Source of the DNA: Clostridium_X cadaveris
GTDB lineage: Bacteria; Bacillota; Clostridia; Clostridiales; Clostridiaceae
Length of the DNA stretch: 64,000 bases
Direction: 5' to 3' (one strand)
NCBI RefSeq assembly: GCF_039521325.1
Contig: NZ_BAAACD010000045.1
Shown piece after piece: positions 62,035 through 64,000 of the stretch. Positions within the stretch are counted from its first letter, which is position 1; each line of letters begins with the position of its first letter. Under the pieces are notes generated by a model, which saw only the letters and a list, made by a program, of their open reading frames with translations, ran no database searches and was not told the origin of the DNA. The position numbers and the translations under genes are program-made.

Positions 62035-63630
62035 ATGACAGATTTACAAAGAGAAATAGATAAGAGACGAACCTTTGCCATAATCTCTCACCCAGATGCC
62101 GGTAAGACAACATTAACAGAAAAATTCTTGCTTTATGGAGGTGCTATAAGACTTGCAGGTTCTGTAAAGGCTAGAAAAGCTTCAAAGCACGCTGTATCTG
62201 ACTGGATGGAGATAGAAAAACAAAGAGGTATCTCTGTAACTTCGTCAGTTATGCAATTTAACTACGATGGCTATTGCATAAACATACTAGATACTCCTGG
62301 CCACCAGGACTTTAGTGAAGATACATATAGAACATTAATGGCTGCAGACAGCGCTGTAATGGTTATTGATGGTGCTAAAGGTGTCGAAGCACAAACAAGA
62401 AAATTATTCCAAGTTTGTGCACTTCGAGGAATTCCTATATTTACTTTCGTAAATAAGATGGATAGAGAAACAAGAGACCCTTTTGAGCTTCTTGAAGAAA
62501 TAGAAACTGAACTTGGAATAAAATCATACCCTATGAATTGGCCTATAGGTCAAGGTTCTGAATTCAAGGGAGTTTATGAGCGTGATAAGGAATCTATAGA
62601 AGTATTCCAAGACGGAGAACATGGTCAAAAGGAAGCAGAAAAAGTCGAAGCTAAGGTTGATGATCCTGCTCTTACAGAACTTTTAGGTTCTGCTTTACAT
62701 GAAAAACTTATGGAAGATATCGAACTTTTAGACTATGCAGGAGATGAATTTGATTTAGAAAAAGTAAATTCCGGTGAACTTACACCTGTATTTTTTGGTA
62801 GTGCCTTAACTAACTTTGGTGTTGAGCCATTCTTAGAGCACTTTCTAAATCTTACTTCTCCACCTACTCCAAGAAATTCTGATAAAGGTCTTATAAATAT
62901 CTACGATGAGCCATTCTCTGCTTTTGTATTTAAAATTCAAGCTAATATGAATCCTGCTCATAGAGACAGAATTGCCTTCATGAGAATCTGTTCTGGTAAA
63001 TTCGAAAAAGGTATGGACGTTAATCACATTCAAGGTAAAGGAAAAGTAAAGCTTGCCCAACCTCAACAATTTTTAGCACAAGATAGAGAAATAGTTGATG
63101 AAGCTTATGCTGGAGATATCATTGGAGTATTTGACCCAGGTATATATTCTATAGGTGACACACTTTGTAAGAGCGGTGAAAAATTTAAATTTGAAGGAAT
63201 TCCAACTTTTGCTCCTGAACATTTTGCTAGGGTACGTCCTATAGATTCTATGAAGAGAAAGCAATTCATAAAAGGTATAACTCAGATTTCACAAGAAGGA
63301 GCTATTCAGGTTTTTAAAGAATTGTTTATCGGTATGGAAGAAATTATCGTTGGTGTTGTAGGTGTGCTTCAGTTTGAAGTTTTAGAGTATAGACTTAAAA
63401 ATGAGTATGGCGTAGACATAAAGATGGATAGGCTTTCTTTCAAATATGTTAGATGGATTGAAAACAAGGAAATAGATATGAATTCTATAAATATAACTTC
63501 TGATACTAAGAAGGTTACTGATTTAAAAGATAGAAATCTATTAATCTTCCAGTCTGACTGGGGAATAAGTTGGGCGCTTGATCATAACAAAGAACTTATA
63601 CTTTCCGACATAGGCAAAAATAACGACTAA
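62035..63630 (+). CDS. prfC: Peptide chain release factor 3
   Basis: The 531-residue GTPase has G1 'SHPDAGKTTLTEKFLL', G3 'DTPGHQDFSED', G4 'NKMD' and the RF3-specific C-terminal domain. It recycles class I release factors from the ribosome after termination. AGGAGGA precedes the ATG. In an organism that reads UGA as Sec at a few sites, it is not directly tied to Sec insertion. Confidence 0.97.
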   Translation: MTDLQREIDKRRTFAIISHPDAGKTTLTEKFLLYGGAIRLAGSVKARKASKHAVSDWMEIEKQRGISVTSSVMQFNYDGYCINILDTPGHQDFSEDTYRTLMAADSAVMVIDGAKGVEAQTRKLFQVCALRGIPIFTFVNKMDRETRDPFELLEEIETELGIKSYPMNWPIGQGSEFKGVYERDKESIEVFQDGEHGQKEAEKVEAKVDDPALTELLGSALHEKLMEDIELLDYAGDEFDLEKVNSGELTPVFFGSALTNFGVEPFLEHFLNLTSPPTPRNSDKGLINIYDEPFSAFVFKIQANMNPAHRDRIAFMRICSGKFEKGMDVNHIQGKGKVKLAQPQQFLAQDREIVDEAYAGDIIGVFDPGIYSIGDTLCKSGEKFKFEGIPTFAPEHFARVRPIDSMKRKQFIKGITQISQEGAIQVFKELFIGMEEIIVGVVGVLQFEVLEYRLKNEYGVDIKMDRLSFKYVRWIENKEIDMNSINITSDTKKVTDLKDRNLLIFQSDWGISWALDHNKELILSDIGKNND

Positions 63631-63697
63631 TGGAAAATATATATACGATTAAAAAGTAATTTTTGAAACATACTATTACTAAAGGAAGGTGATCAAG

Positions 63698-63898
63698 TTG
63701 AGTAAAGGAAGTAAAAACTATCCTCCTAATGACAGGACCTTTTTAAAGCCAACAAAACATGAGCTTTGTTCAAAATCAAAAGATGGATCTGACAGTGTTA
63801 AACTACCAAGTCCAGTAACAGATGATATTGTTGTAAATAATATCGCTAATGCTGAATTTGATTACACTCATGTACCTGGCGAAAGTGAAGATTTCTAA
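63698..63898 (+). CDS. Small protein of unknown function, 66 residues
   Basis: The TTG at 63698 follows AAGGAAGGTG; an in-frame GTG at 63689 overlaps that site. The polar protein ('NYPPNDRTFLKPTKHELC', ending 'EFDYTHVPGESEDF') has no membrane span or known motif. It is co-directional with prfC, 67 nt downstream, and ends at a strong terminator. I do not recognise the family. Confidence 0.65.
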   Translation: MSKGSKNYPPNDRTFLKPTKHELCSKSKDGSDSVKLPSPVTDDIVVNNIANAEFDYTHVPGESEDF

Positions 63899-63925
63899 TA
63901 ATCAATATTCATTACCTTTCTAAAA

Positions 63926-63952
63926 AAGACTAGGAGCACTGCTCCTAGTCTT
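63926..63952. terminator. Bidirectional terminator near the right edge
   Basis: Twelve-bp perfect stem (63926-63937 with 63941-63952) between the small plus-strand gene and a converging minus-strand gene end. Confidence 0.85.
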
Positions 63953-63953
63953 C

Positions 63954-64000
63954 TTAATTTGTAAACTGTTCTTGAAGAATAATCTCTGTGGCTTTCACAT
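63954..64000 (-). CDS. Possible C-terminal end of a minus-strand gene
   Basis: An open minus-strand frame ends at TAA 63954-63956, encoding ...VKATEIILQEQFTN, immediately next to a convergent terminator. Only 15 codons are inside the window, so identity cannot be given. Confidence 0.35.
   Translation of the reverse strand, partial: VKATEIILQEQFTN

Noticed and set aside
1..64000. CRISPR array, prophage, insertion sequence or tRNA genes
   Set aside because: No spaced direct repeats, integrase, transposase, terminal inverted repeats or cloverleaf-like sequence with a T-arm was found; all gene content looks like core genome.

Overview
The window is low-GC Firmicutes DNA, most likely from a strictly anaerobic, amino-acid-fermenting (Stickland-type) Clostridium. 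The evidence is a complete glycine reductase operon with two in-frame selenocysteine UGA codons, a rubrerythrin, an iron-sulfur serine dehydratase, T-box-controlled aminoacyl-tRNA synthetases, strong GGAGG-type ribosome binding sites with frequent TTG/GTG starts, and very AT-rich spacers. No rRNA, tRNA, insertion sequence, prophage or CRISPR array was seen. The species cannot be named from the sequence alone.

Layout. Positions 1-4.9 kb (minus) hold a BMP-type nucleoside ABC importer: lipoprotein, ATPase and two permeases. Positions 5.2-13.3 kb (minus) hold the glycine reductase operon, in transcription order tandem glycine riboswitch, grdX, trxB, trxA, grdE, grdA(Sec), grdB(Sec), grdC, grdD. 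Positions 13.5-14.9 kb carry degV and trmL. Positions 15.0-19.3 kb carry a MoxR/DUF58/transglutaminase module, followed by a VanW/G5 envelope protein. Positions 21.2-24.4 kb carry nth, plsC, a queG-like gene and a NUDIX hydrolase. Positions 24.6-26.5 kb carry cysK-cysE behind a cysteine T-box. Positions 26.6-29.9 kb pair a membrane transporter with asnB. Positions 30.0-31.7 kb have an M-box Mg2+ riboswitch in front of an MgtE-like protein with no membrane domain, followed by a GH129-like gene.

From 33.9 kb strands alternate: ygiQ, a membrane protein, a diacylglycerol-kinase-like gene, pssA, a Ca2+/H+ exchanger, rubrerythrin, sdaAB, a TGS/uridine-kinase-like fusion, a DUF421-DUF4363 pair, fba, a YejK-like nucleoid protein, a CYTH protein, and leuS with a leucine T-box. 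At 50.9-51.9 kb are tandem HesB-like genes, one with Cys and one with selenocysteine at the same site. Positions 51.9-55.2 kb hold a second AAA ATPase/vWA module with a repeat protein. Then come a small alarmone synthetase, a phosphoesterase, tyrS, a small P-loop-like protein, yajQ, a zinc-ribbon peptide, trpS with a tryptophan T-box, prfC and a small unknown gene.

How it fits together. Glycine sensed by RNA should switch on glycine reductase, which makes acetyl phosphate using thioredoxin and selenoproteins. Serine dehydratase and cysteine synthesis draw on the same serine pool. Five metabolite- or tRNA-sensing leaders (glycine, Cys, Leu, Trp, Mg2+) lie within about 50 kb. The selenocysteine insertion genes (selA, selB, selC, selD) are not in the window and must lie elsewhere. 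The least understood loci are the Sec/Cys HesB-like pair, the ATPase/vWA/repeat module and the M-box-controlled soluble MgtE-like protein.
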